DNA from: Eubacteriales bacterium
GTDB taxonomy: Bacteria; Bacillota; Clostridia; Oscillospirales; CAG-382
Length of the DNA stretch: 42,054 bases
Direction of reading: 5' to 3'
Assembly: GCA_028705495.1 (NCBI GenBank)
Contig: JAQWDK010000018.1
Location: 1-42,054 of the forward strand
Every line of letters starts with the position of its first letter. Position 1 is the stretch's first letter. Made by a program: the position numbers and the translations under genes. The notes under the pieces are model-generated. The model ran no database searches, was not told the origin of the DNA, and saw only the letters and a program-made list of their open reading frames with translations. Below, in pieces: positions 34,023 through 42,008 of the stretch.

Positions 34023-34965
34023 TTTCTTCCTCGGATGTGAAGTTCAACCTTTCCTCTTCAACTACAAGAGGTCGATTCATAACGCGAATATTGATATTTA
34101 TAATGTATTCGCCCAAAAATCCGATGAAAAACAAAATCAAAGCACCGGTGAAAAACGTACCGATTAAAATTGGAGCAGTACCGGCTGAAAACCTATCCCA
34201 ATAAATCAGTTTTAATACGAGGTAAACAAGTCCGATTATCATACTTATAACAGAGGCGATAAAACCGCTGATTGTAGCAAGGCGCATAACGGTCTTGGAG
34301 TAAGAGGTAATGCCAAGCATACCGACATCATACAGTGTAAACCAGTTGTTGCTTGTTTTACCGTGTAGTCTCTTCTGCTGAGTATAAGGTATTTCTTTTC
34401 TATCAAAACCAAGCTCAGCGACGATTCCTCTAAGATAAGGCAGCGGGTCACGAATTTTTCTAAGTACCTTTATAAAGGCTTTATCGTATAACCCGAAACC
34501 AGTAAAGTTTTCAATATGATCAATTCGACTGATCTTTTTTATCGTCTTATAGTATATAGAACGGAGCAGGTACATAAGCTTGCTTTCTTTGCTCTTTGTC
34601 TTTATACCGATTACGATTTTATAACCGTTTTCCCACTCTTGAATAAATTTGGGTATCATGTCAACCGGATCCTGAAAGTCGGCACACATTAGAATAACGC
34701 AGTCTCCCGTCATCTGTGTTAAACCGTGAAAGGGTGAGTTGAACTGCCCGAAGTTTTTGCAGTTGAAAATTGCCTTTATCTTCTTGTTTTCAGCACAAAG
34801 CTTTCTTAGAACTGCACGTGTATTATCCTTGGAATGATTGTCGATAAAAACAATTTCATAATCATAATTCGGAAGAGCGGAAAATTCGCGAATTATCGCT
34901 TCCGACAGCGGAACAACATTATCCTGTTCGTTATATGTCGGTACTAAAACTGATACCGTTTTCAT
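33997..34965 (-). CDS. Family 2 glycosyltransferase, GtrB/DPM1-like
   Basis: A 322-residue enzyme that probably moves a sugar from a nucleotide to undecaprenyl phosphate on the inner face of the membrane. The GT-A domain (1 to about 225) starts SVLVPTYNEQDN and has CADFQDP with the DXD-like Asp96/Asp99, then RLHGKTS. Two membrane segments (about 229-255 and 263-290) and an acidic tail (EEESESETDEN) follow. This is the layout of GtrB and of DPM1-type synthases. It overlaps rfbH by 4 bases and the next membrane gene by 26, so the genes are translated together. The natural donor may be UDP-glucose or the CDP-sugar made by its neighbours; sequence alone does not say. Confidence 0.88.
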   Translation of the reverse strand: MKTVSVLVPTYNEQDNVVPLSEAIIREFSALPNYDYEIVFIDNHSKDNTRAVLRKLCAENKKIKAIFNCKNFGQFNSPFHGLTQMTGDCVILMCADFQDPVDMIPKFIQEWENGYKIVIGIKTKSKESKLMYLLRSIYYKTIKKISRIDHIENFTGFGLYDKAFIKVLRKIRDPLPYLRGIVAELGFDRKEIPYTQQKRLHGKTSNNWFTLYDVGMLGITSYSKTVMRLATISGFIASVISMIIGLVYLVLKLIYWDRFSAGTAPILIGTFFTGALILFFIGFLGEYIININIRVMNRPLVVEEERLNFTSEEESESETDEN

Positions 34966-36287
34966 TTTTCTAGTCCTTTTTTGATTTGTTCAGCCATATA
35001 TTCAATCTTTCCGTCCGTCATTCCCGGGCAAACACCTACCCAGAATGAATCGTTCATTATCCTATCGGTGTTTTCAAGGTTGCCGACAACCCGATAACCT
35101 GAGCATGTGGCTCTCATCTCGTTGAAGCATGGATGTTTGATCAAATTTCCAGCAAACAGCATCCTCGTCTGGACACCGCTCGCTTCTATATAATCAACAA
35201 CCTTTTTACGGTCTATGCCAGCTTTGAGTGTAATTAAAAATCCGAACCAGCTTGGATTTGAGTTTTCTGTCGCTATGGGTAGAATCAACTTATCTTGTAG
35301 TGGTTCAAGTAAACCGCGAAGCTTTTCCCAGTTATATCTTCGTTTTTCAACGAAATCAGGAAGCTTTTTAAGCTGTGCCACACCGATTGCCGCTTGCATA
35401 TCGGTGACTTTAAGATTATAGCCAAAATGTGAGTATGTATATTTATGGTCATAACCTTTCGGAAGCTCGCCGTACTGACCTGTGAAACGATGTCCGCAGT
35501 AGTTGTCCACGCCAGGAGGGCAGACACAGTCTCTTCCCCAGTCGCGTAAGGATTTAATTATTTTATTAAGGAGTGAATTATTTGTATAAACAGCTCCTCC
35601 CTCTCCCATTGTTATATGGTGAGGAGGATAGAAGCTCGAAGTTCCAATATCGCCAACAGTTCCCGTATAAACCCATTCACCGTTTATTTCGTACACCGAG
35701 CCAAGTGCGTCGCAGTTGTCCTCAATAAGCCAAAGACTGTGTTTATCACAAAATTCTTTAACTTTGCCGAGATCAAAAGGATTGCCTAATGTGTGAGCGA
35801 CCATGACTGCCTTTGTGCGTTCGCTGAGGGCTTCTTCAAGCATATTGCAGTCAATATTGTATTCAGGTATCGTAACATCGGCAAACACCGGAACTGCACC
35901 ATATTGAATAATTGGAGCGACCGTAGTGGGAAAGCCCGCTGCGACTGTAATAACTTCATCGCCTCTTTTTACCGCGCGTTCTTTTAGAAGCGGAGAGGTG
36001 AGAGCCATAAAAGCGAGCAGATTTGCAGATGAGCCTGAATTTACAGCAGCACAGTGCTTTACATTAAGGAACTTAGCGAAATCTTTCTCGAACTGTTCCG
36101 CATATCTTCCAGCTGTAAGCCAGAAATCAAGGGACGAATCAACAAGATTTATCATTTCTTCACTGTCGAAGAACCTCCCAGCATAGGAAATGCGGTCGCC
36201 GGGAGTGAATGCTTTTTCATCTTTAAATTTTTCGTTATAGTACTTTTCGGTTAACTCTAATATTTGTTTTCTTATCTCTTCGGGCAT
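34962..36287 (-). CDS. rfbH: CDP-4-keto-6-deoxyglucose 3-dehydrase (E1)
   Basis: A PMP-dependent, iron-sulfur dehydrase that removes the C3 hydroxyl of CDP-4-keto-6-deoxyglucose, with an electron-donating reductase (E3). It has the aminotransferase fold, but the PLP lysine is replaced by His223 in SFYPPHHITMGEGG, the hallmark of E1/RfbH. Cysteines 254, 256 and 264 (C-x-C-x7-C) with Cys192 match the [2Fe-2S] ligand set of the Yersinia enzyme. 441 residues is normal. It starts 12 bases after rfbG and overlaps the GtrB-like gene by 4. No E3 gene and no C4-reductase is seen in this window. Confidence 0.94.
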   Translation of the reverse strand: MPEEIRKQILELTEKYYNEKFKDEKAFTPGDRISYAGRFFDSEEMINLVDSSLDFWLTAGRYAEQFEKDFAKFLNVKHCAAVNSGSSANLLAFMALTSPLLKERAVKRGDEVITVAAGFPTTVAPIIQYGAVPVFADVTIPEYNIDCNMLEEALSERTKAVMVAHTLGNPFDLGKVKEFCDKHSLWLIEDNCDALGSVYEINGEWVYTGTVGDIGTSSFYPPHHITMGEGGAVYTNNSLLNKIIKSLRDWGRDCVCPPGVDNYCGHRFTGQYGELPKGYDHKYTYSHFGYNLKVTDMQAAIGVAQLKKLPDFVEKRRYNWEKLRGLLEPLQDKLILPIATENSNPSWFGFLITLKAGIDRKKVVDYIEASGVQTRMLFAGNLIKHPCFNEMRATCSGYRVVGNLENTDRIMNDSFWVGVCPGMTDGKIEYMAEQIKKGLEK

Positions 36288-36299
36288 TATTTTTGCCTT

Positions 36300-37355
36300 T
36301 CAATTGTTTTTTAGATAGTCTATGATCTGTTTGTCTGTGAGCAAAGAGACATCTCCGCCATTATAATAGCATGTATACCATTCGACCGTCTTTTGTACTG
36401 CTTTTTCTATATCCCAGTTCGGTATCCAACCGAGAACCGACTTAGATTTTGAACAATCAAGCTTCAAGAAATTTGCCTCATGTGGGCCGCCATCCGATTT
36501 ATTTATCCACTCGGTGCCCCTTCCCCAGAAGCGGCAGAACATATCCGTAAGCTGTCCCGTTGTCACACAGCTTTTATCATTGGGTCCAAAGTTATAACTA
36601 CCAGAATACTCCGATTTATTCTCCCACTGCCTTTGCGTAAGCAATAAGTAGCCTGACAGACACTCAAGTACATGCTGATAAGGTCTTGTGGAGAATGGAT
36701 TTCTAATAATTATAGGTTCGCCTATTGAAGCATAATAAGCACAATCGGGAATAATTCTATCTTTTGAAAAATCTCCGCCCCCAATGACATTTCCTGATCT
36801 TGCAGTTGATATAGCTGTATTTGAATCTTTGAAGAATGAATTCTTATAGCTGTAGGTTACAAGTTCACTACATGATTTACTGTTTGAATACGGGTCATAA
36901 CCGCAAAGCGGTTCGTTTTCACGGTAACCCCAATGCCATTCTTTGTTCTCATAAACCTTGTCTGTTGTTACATTAAGAAACGACCTGGCAGAGTCGCATT
37001 CTCTTAGCGCCTCAAGGATATTTACCGTACCCATTACATTTGTTTCAAACGTGTAGGCAGGGCTTTCATAAGATTTTCTCACAAGGGGCTGGGCTGCCAT
37101 ATGTATTATAATGTCACTCTTCGAATCTTTAACGGATTTTACAAGGTTTTCTCTGTCTCTTATATCACCGATAATAGAAATAATATCTTTACCGAGTTTT
37201 AAAAGGTTATAAAGAGATTGTTCCGTCGCTTCAAGTGCGTAACCCGTAATCTCTGCACCGCATGCTAATAAAAGCCTTGATAACCAGGAACCTTTAAAAC
37301 CGGTATGACCTGTTATAAAAACCTTTTTACCATTATAAAAATCAGGAAAAGGCAT
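36300..37355 (-). CDS. rfbG: CDP-glucose 4,6-dehydratase
   Basis: An extended-SDR enzyme that turns CDP-glucose into CDP-4-keto-6-deoxyglucose with bound NAD. The NAD loop is TGHTGFKG (15-22), TTDKVYEN carries the catalytic Thr/Asp/Lys set and YSNSK the Tyr-Lys pair; PFSTRPYQHV fits the sugar-nucleotide site. I chose the ATG at 37355 (351 residues), 5 bases after the rfbF stop; an in-frame TTG at 37376 would overlap rfbF and add seven residues. Its partners rfbF and rfbH flank it. Confidence 0.94.
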   Translation of the reverse strand: MPFPDFYNGKKVFITGHTGFKGSWLSRLLLACGAEITGYALEATEQSLYNLLKLGKDIISIIGDIRDRENLVKSVKDSKSDIIIHMAAQPLVRKSYESPAYTFETNVMGTVNILEALRECDSARSFLNVTTDKVYENKEWHWGYRENEPLCGYDPYSNSKSCSELVTYSYKNSFFKDSNTAISTARSGNVIGGGDFSKDRIIPDCAYYASIGEPIIIRNPFSTRPYQHVLECLSGYLLLTQRQWENKSEYSGSYNFGPNDKSCVTTGQLTDMFCRFWGRGTEWINKSDGGPHEANFLKLDCSKSKSVLGWIPNWDIEKAVQKTVEWYTCYYNGGDVSLLTDKQIIDYLKNN

Positions 37356-37360
37356 CTCGC

Positions 37361-38131
37361 TTACCAAACCTTCCAAGGAGCTTTACCACTCTGCCACAGT
37401 TCCTCAAGGAGCTGCTTGTCCCTTTGCGTGTCCATACACTGCCAGTAACCGTCATGGCGGTATGCAGTAAGCTGTCCGCTTTTAGCCAACATTTCAAACG
37501 GCTCTTTTTCAAGCACTGTGTTATCGCCTTCTATGAAGTCGAACACTGACGGTTCAAAAACCATAAACCCGCCGTTAATCCAAGATCCGTCGGTGTCTTG
37601 TTTTTCGCGAAAGGAATGAATTTGATCGTCAGCGGAAATATTTATTACTCCAAAACGCTGTGTTACTCTGACAGCAGTGATTGTTGCTTTCCTGCCAGAC
37701 CTGCTGTGATGGTCGAGCAGTGAAGGGATGTTAACATTGCTTACACCGTCGCCATAGGTGACCATAAAAGTCTCGTCGCCAATATAATCTTTTATTCTTT
37801 TTATTCTACCGCCGGTCATCGTATGAAGACCTGTTTCTACGAGTGTTATCTTCCACGGTTCGCAGATGTTGTTATGTACCTCCATAGAGTTGTTTGCAAG
37901 GTCAAAAGTAATATCCGACATATGAAGATAATAATCAGCGAAAAATTCTTTTATAACATAGCTCTTATAACCTAAGCAAATTACAAACTCGTTGAAACCA
38001 TATGAGGAGTAATGTTTCATGATATGCCATAATATCGGATTTTCACCGATCTCAATCATCGGTTTTGGTTTTAGATGCGATTCCTCAGAAATTCTTGTGC
38101 CAAGTCCGCCCGCAAGAATTACAACTTTCAT
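37361..38131 (-). CDS. rfbF: Glucose-1-phosphate cytidylyltransferase
   Basis: Makes CDP-glucose from CTP and glucose-1-phosphate, the entry to CDP-3,6-dideoxyhexoses. It begins KVVILAGGLGTRISEE with the nucleotide loop, then KPKPMIEIGENPILWHIMKHY, the RfbF signature, and YGDGVSNV with the metal-binding Asp. At the chosen ATG 38131 the protein has 256 residues, one short of the Salmonella enzyme. A longer reading to 38164 would include 11 residues from the hairpin cassette. First gene of the rfbFGH-GtrB-GtrC unit; no confident promoter upstream on this strand. Confidence 0.95.
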   Translation of the reverse strand: MKVVILAGGLGTRISEESHLKPKPMIEIGENPILWHIMKHYSSYGFNEFVICLGYKSYVIKEFFADYYLHMSDITFDLANNSMEVHNNICEPWKITLVETGLHTMTGGRIKRIKDYIGDETFMVTYGDGVSNVNIPSLLDHHSRSGRKATITAVRVTQRFGVINISADDQIHSFREKQDTDGSWINGGFMVFEPSVFDFIEGDNTVLEKEPFEMLAKSGQLTAYRHDGYWQCMDTQRDKQLLEELWQSGKAPWKVW

Positions 38132-38165
38132 TTTAAACTCCAATCTGCCGCAAAGCGGCTGCATA
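38132..38165 (-). repeat. Start-adjacent hairpin cassette, copy 3
   Basis: On the minus strand TATGCA, then GCCGC-TTT-GCGGC (38159-38147), then the 15 bases AGATTGGAGTTTAAA up to the rfbF ATG at 38131. It differs from copies 1 and 2 by one loop base, one base in the AGAWTGGA box and several in the last seven. The hairpin-to-ATG distance is the same. Confidence 0.8.
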
Positions 38166-38274
38166 CAATATCTTGAAATTTAATTTATTAAATTTAGAAA
38201 CTTGAACATATCACAGTTGAATTTCATCTGATTTAAATTTCACGCTAATAACAATCCTTTTCTTAGCAAACTAG

Positions 38275-38305
38275 TTGTCCATTTAGAACAATAATATGAT
38301 ATAAT
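38275..38305 (+). promoter_or_regulatory. Extended -10 promoter of GtrA-like gene
   Basis: TATAAT at 38300-38305 preceded by TG at 38297-38298 (extended -10, TGnTATAAT), with a poor TTGTCC at 38275-38280 and a long 19-base spacer. Transcription would start near 38312. Confidence 0.65.
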
Positions 38306-38317
38306 ATCTTCAAGATA

Positions 38318-38352
38318 ACTGACACTTGCGTCTATGCGCCAACTGACGCTTG
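38318..38352 (+). repeat. Direct repeat in leader of GtrA-like gene
   Basis: AACTGACACTTG at 38318-38329 and AACTGACGCTTG at 38341-38352 match at 11 of 12 bases, with a 23-base period (about two helical turns). They sit just downstream of the predicted transcription start, a place suited to a repressor site. Confidence 0.55.
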
Positions 38353-38400
38353 AATTTTTATTGAAGTAAATGCACGTCTTATCATCTATCGGGGGTTCGT

Positions 38401-38850
38401 ATGAAGCTAATCAAATTACTATTTTCATTTATAAAAAAATTGCTGACAAAAAAAGAGTACCGTTTTTTACTGATTGGGGGTCTCAATACCGCTGTCGGCT
38501 ACGGGAGTTATGCAGTTTTAGTGTTTACGGGCGTTGGATATGACCCTGCTTATACGATTTCAACTATTATTGGTGTTGTACATAGCTTTTTTTGGAATAA
38601 GTTCTACACCTTCAAAAATCAGAGTTCTAAATCTATGTCTTTAGCTGAAGCGATAAGGTTTATCATAGTTTATCTCGTCAGTTATCTTATCGGAAAAATA
38701 TTTATTGCATTTTTAATCGACGACTGCGGAATTAACGAGCTTCTCGCAGGAGCGATAAATTTGATTATTACAACTCTTATAAGCTGGTTCGGCCATAACT
38801 ATTTCAGCTTTAAAAGCAATAATAAAAAAGAATTGGATAAAGCCGAATAG
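38401..38850 (+). CDS. GtrA-like membrane protein (putative polyprenyl-linked sugar flippase)
   Basis: A 149-residue PF04138-type protein with four membrane segments. It opens EYRFLLIGGLNTAVGYGSY, the family signature, and has HSFFWNKFYTFKN between segments 2 and 3 and HNYFSFKS at the end. Family members are thought to flip undecaprenyl-phosphate-linked sugars outward. GGGGG lies a few bases before the ATG. It is transcribed divergently from the rfbFGH-GtrB-GtrC unit, 269 bases away. With the two membrane transferase genes it would complete a three-part Gtr module. Confidence 0.88.
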   Translation: MKLIKLLFSFIKKLLTKKEYRFLLIGGLNTAVGYGSYAVLVFTGVGYDPAYTISTIIGVVHSFFWNKFYTFKNQSSKSMSLAEAIRFIIVYLVSYLIGKIFIAFLIDDCGINELLAGAINLIITTLISWFGHNYFSFKSNNKKELDKAE

Positions 38851-38975
38851 TCTGCAAAAAATTTAATTCTCTGTAAATACGAGTCCATTATACAACATTT
38901 ATCAAAGACAATCAATATGCATGTGTAAAAAGTTCCATTCAGCATTTTGTAATTTTTCTTTTGATTGTTTTTTTG

Positions 38976-39004
38976 TTGTATAGAAAGTTTTACTATGGTA
39001 TAAT
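38976..39004 (+). promoter_or_regulatory. Promoter of DUF4855 lipoprotein gene
   Basis: TTGTAT at 38976-38981, a 17-base spacer and perfect TATAAT at 38999-39004. The leader is about 85 bases. Confidence 0.78.
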
Positions 39005-39045
39005 ATTAATACATATTTTCGTAAACTATAAAGGAGAAACGGGCT

Positions 39046-39069
39046 TGTTTCCTTAACCAAGAGGAAACA
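39046..39069 (+). other. Leader hairpin of lipoprotein gene
   Basis: TGTTTCCT (39046-39053) pairs perfectly with AGGAAACA (39062-39069) around an 8-base loop. Its right arm contains AGGA that could act as a ribosome site for a TTG at 39070, so the stem could hide or set the start. Confidence 0.5.
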
Positions 39070-39096
39070 TTGCTGTGCATAAGGAATATGTTTATC

Positions 39097-41667
39097 ATGT
39101 CGAAACGAATTTTATCTTACCTATGCATTATTCTGTCAATAATTTTATTGTTGACAGCATGTAGTTCAAATTTTGATAGTTCTGAAAACATATCAAAAGC
39201 AACCGAATCAAGTAAAACAGAATCAGGAGATGAATCTGAGCCTTTGTCTGAGGTTGAAGTAGAAAAACTACGTGCTAAAATAGACGCGCTTTATAACAAA
39301 AACTCACCGAATCGTGATGGTACTGCTAATAATATTGCTGTAGGTGGTGAGTACACCGTCAGTAAGAACGCATCGACTGAATATCCCGATCCTTCACTGA
39401 AGAAACTCACTGATGGCAGTTTTGCAAAATCAACTTTTTCCGGTGGTGATAAAACTTCTTGGGTTGGATATAAATCCGTCGGAAGCATTATGGTTATTGA
39501 ACTCGACCTCGGCAAGCTTTACACAAACATCGGCGACTTAGGAATAAGTTTTTGCAAGGATGTAGGTCCGGGAATCGGACTACCGAGTCATGTTGATATT
39601 TCGATTGCTGGCGATGATGGGATTTATACATATCTCGGTACTTCTTACACCCCCTTAAGTTACTCCTCAAGCCTTATTACAAGAGTTCAGCTGATGTTGA
39701 AAAACGTTGTATCTGCAAGGAAGATTAAATTCGAAGTAAAAAATACTTCGACAACATGGCTTTTCATCGACGAGTTGATTGTCAATGAATATACTAATGA
39801 AACACCTGTTAAGCAAGACTACTATGGTTCATTTGATGTGCCGGAAATCACAGAGCCCGTATTTTGGGATAGTGGTGAGAGTAATTATAAGAATACAATA
39901 AATCTCGCCCTTGGCCGTCCTTACCAAATTCGTTCAGGCCTTGAACTTGAAGATGCTCACATGACTCCGAATATGAACACCACTGAAAATGTCGGATTGC
40001 TAACCGATGGCAAACTCAGCCCGTCAAAGGCTTACGACAATAGCGCATGGTTTAGATTTACTCGAGGTAATGATCGAGAGGTTGTTATAGACCTTGGTAA
40101 AACTAGTGCTATAAAGAGTTTCTCTATTGGTTTCTTACGTGATTCGGGAACAGGAATTGTACTACCAAACCGCCTTCATGTTTTCCTTTCCGAAAACGGT
40201 AAGGACTGGCAAATTGTTTCCAAACTTGAAAATCTTACAACAACTAAAAGCAGCGATATAATTTACGCGCAGGACACTCTTGCAAACCCCATACGTGCAA
40301 GGTATTTTAAGGCTTATTTCACAGTAGCACCGCATGTCTGGGTTGACGAAATCGTCGTTAATGGAACAAAGGATGTTACTGGAGCTAAGGAGGTAAAAGC
40401 TACCGTGAGCGAAGACAAATACCCTAACCGCTACGTTTCACCGGAGGATATCGGCGGTACAAAAGATATTTTCTTATCATACTCAAGTCCTGATGTCAGC
40501 CCCATAACAAAAGAAGTTTATCTTCCCCATGTTGGTTATATCGAAAATGGAGAGATAAAAGATACCCTGTTTGATTCATATCTATTTTTACCGTATGTCA
40601 AGTTTCTTTATGACGGAAGCACAAAACGTGTGCTGTCAAAAGCGGACTGGCAAAGCTATATCGACAACCAGTTTAAGGCAAACGTTAATATGAATGCTCT
40701 TAACGCTGCTGTCGGAGAGGTTAAGGATGAGCTAAACAAGCCTGATTATAAAGTCAGTGTCTTTCTGTCGGTCTTCTTCCCCGTTAAAAGTCAAACATCT
40801 TTCGGGATAGTTGACGGTCGTAACCTAAACTTCACTAATATCGAAGACAGAAAAGCAGCATTGAAATGGATGATTGACGAACAAGTAAAGCAGTTCGACG
40901 CTAATAAATATTCTAACATCTATCTTCAGGGTTTTTATTGGTTTACAGAGGAAATAGATTATAGTGACCCCCATATTTCCGAGCTGATTAAGTTCACTGC
41001 CGATTATGTTCGTTCTTTAGGTTATATCACAACTTGGATACCATACTTCCAGGCAAGCGGTTATACAGACTGGCAAGAACTTGGCTTTGATTTCGCATGT
41101 TATCAACCAAACTATGCGTTCAATCATTCGATACCGATTAAACGTATTTACGACGCTGCTGAAGCTGCGAAAAAGCTTGGTATGTGCATTGAACTCGAGG
41201 TTGGTTCCGCATCTGCTGCTGATGTTGCAAGATTAAAGGATTACTATTTTGTCGGTTCACAGACAGGATTCATGACTGAAGCGGTTCATATGTACTATCA
41301 GGGAGGCGTTCCCGGTGTAATTTATGCTGCATATCAATCTACGGACCCATATATACACTCGCTGTACAAGGATACCTATCTTTTTATAAAAGGAAAATTC
41401 GGGTTTGAAATTGTAAATCCAAAGGATATGACCATAGAGGGTAAGAACCGCGCTTCTGGAAAAATAGAAATTCCAAAAAACGATTATGTTTTAGGTCTCT
41501 CTGTCACCGAAAGCCCAAAGTATGGAACGGTTAAGCTGAAGTCGGATGGTAATTTTGAATATATCCCTTATAACAATATTACCGGTAAGGATAGCTTCAC
41601 TATGATTGTCGATTATGGTTTCGCAAAGAGTGATCCTTTTACTGTGAATGTAAACATAACCAACTAA
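39097..41667 (+). CDS. Lipoprotein with two discoidin-like domains, DUF4855 and Ig-like domain
   Basis: An 856-residue exported lipoprotein. The lipobox LTAC puts the lipidated residue at Cys22, followed by a Ser/Glu linker. Two related beta-sandwich domains follow (about 65-225 and 255-425), each with an N(I/L)A-x-G-x-x-Y start, LTDG, a hydrophobic (I/E)DLGK strand and a D-x-G-x-GI-x-LP turn. Next is a DUF4855 domain (about 445-770), with IFLSYSS and GFYWFTEEI; its fold looks like a glycosidase-type barrel, but its activity is not known to me. The last 70 residues form an Ig/cadherin-like module (PKYGTVKLKSDGNFEYIP). The start is uncertain: ATG 39097 gives the cleanest signal peptide with AAGGA 11 bases upstream; ATG 39088 and TTG 39070 are in frame. 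A strong terminator follows. Confidence 0.86.
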   Translation: MSKRILSYLCIILSIILLLTACSSNFDSSENISKATESSKTESGDESEPLSEVEVEKLRAKIDALYNKNSPNRDGTANNIAVGGEYTVSKNASTEYPDPSLKKLTDGSFAKSTFSGGDKTSWVGYKSVGSIMVIELDLGKLYTNIGDLGISFCKDVGPGIGLPSHVDISIAGDDGIYTYLGTSYTPLSYSSSLITRVQLMLKNVVSARKIKFEVKNTSTTWLFIDELIVNEYTNETPVKQDYYGSFDVPEITEPVFWDSGESNYKNTINLALGRPYQIRSGLELEDAHMTPNMNTTENVGLLTDGKLSPSKAYDNSAWFRFTRGNDREVVIDLGKTSAIKSFSIGFLRDSGTGIVLPNRLHVFLSENGKDWQIVSKLENLTTTKSSDIIYAQDTLANPIRARYFKAYFTVAPHVWVDEIVVNGTKDVTGAKEVKATVSEDKYPNRYVSPEDIGGTKDIFLSYSSPDVSPITKEVYLPHVGYIENGEIKDTLFDSYLFLPYVKFLYDGSTKRVLSKADWQSYIDNQFKANVNMNALNAAVGEVKDELNKPDYKVSVFLSVFFPVKSQTSFGIVDGRNLNFTNIEDRKAALKWMIDEQVKQFDANKYSNIYLQGFYWFTEEIDYSDPHISELIKFTADYVRSLGYITTWIPYFQASGYTDWQELGFDFACYQPNYAFNHSIPIKRIYDAAEAAKKLGMCIELEVGSASAADVARLKDYYFVGSQTGFMTEAVHMYYQGGVPGVIYAAYQSTDPYIHSLYKDTYLFIKGKFGFEIVNPKDMTIEGKNRASGKIEIPKNDYVLGLSVTESPKYGTVKLKSDGNFEYIPYNNITGKDSFTMIVDYGFAKSDPFTVNVNITN

Positions 41668-41676
41668 ATGCAATGA

Positions 41677-41716
41677 AAACAGCCCGGACACATTTGCGTC
41701 CGGGCTGTTTGTTTTA
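41677..41716. terminator. Bidirectional terminator between lipoprotein and cold-shock genes
   Basis: A 13-base perfect stem (AAACAGCCCGGAC with GTCCGGGCTGTTT) with an 8-base loop. It is followed on the plus strand by GTTTTA and on the minus strand by TCATTGC after TTTT. Confidence 0.9.
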
Positions 41717-41740
41717 TCGAATTGTTATTCGATAAAATTT
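41714..41740 (+). terminator. Second small hairpin downstream
   Basis: TTATCGAAT and ATTCGATAA form a 9-base stem with a TGTT loop, followed on the plus strand by AATTTT. It may back up the stronger terminator beside it. Confidence 0.4.
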
Positions 41741-41752
41741 TGAGCTATCAGA

Positions 41753-41962
41753 TTATGCGAGACGAACGTTTTTAGCGCGAAGTTTGCGTGAATCTTTAGG
41801 ATCAGCTTCTGTTTCGTATTCAACCATCTGACCTTCAGCGAGTGTTTTGAAACCATTGCTCTGAATAGCAGAGAAATGAACGAAAACGTCACCTGAACCG
41901 TCGCTGTTGGAAAGAAAACCGAATCCTTTGCTCTCATTGAACCATTTGACAGTACCCTTCAT
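41753..41962 (-). CDS. Cold-shock protein (CspA family)
   Basis: A 69-residue single cold-shock domain that binds single-stranded nucleic acid and melts mRNA structure. RNP1 is KGFGFL and RNP2 is VFVHFSAI; it begins [15 protein letters not shown] as usual. GGAGG lies about 9 bases before the ATG. Ten or more bases of AT-rich leader and a tandem heptamer lie upstream. The promoter may lie close to or beyond the window edge, so I cannot say whether it has a long thermosensing leader. Confidence 0.95.
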   Translation of the reverse strand: MKGTVKWFNESKGFGFLSNSDGSGDVFVHFSAIQSNGFKTLAEGQMVEYETEADPKDSRKLRAKNVRLA

Positions 41963-41994
41963 TAAAAAGTACCTCCATTGAAAATGTTATTCCG

Positions 41995-42008
41995 ATGTAA
42001 CATGTAAC
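41995..42008 (-). repeat. Tandem heptamer upstream of cold-shock gene
   Basis: ATGTAAC twice in a row on the plus strand (GTTACAT twice on the coding strand), about 35 bases upstream of the start codon. A perfect head-to-tail duplication of seven bases; function unknown. Confidence 0.5.
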
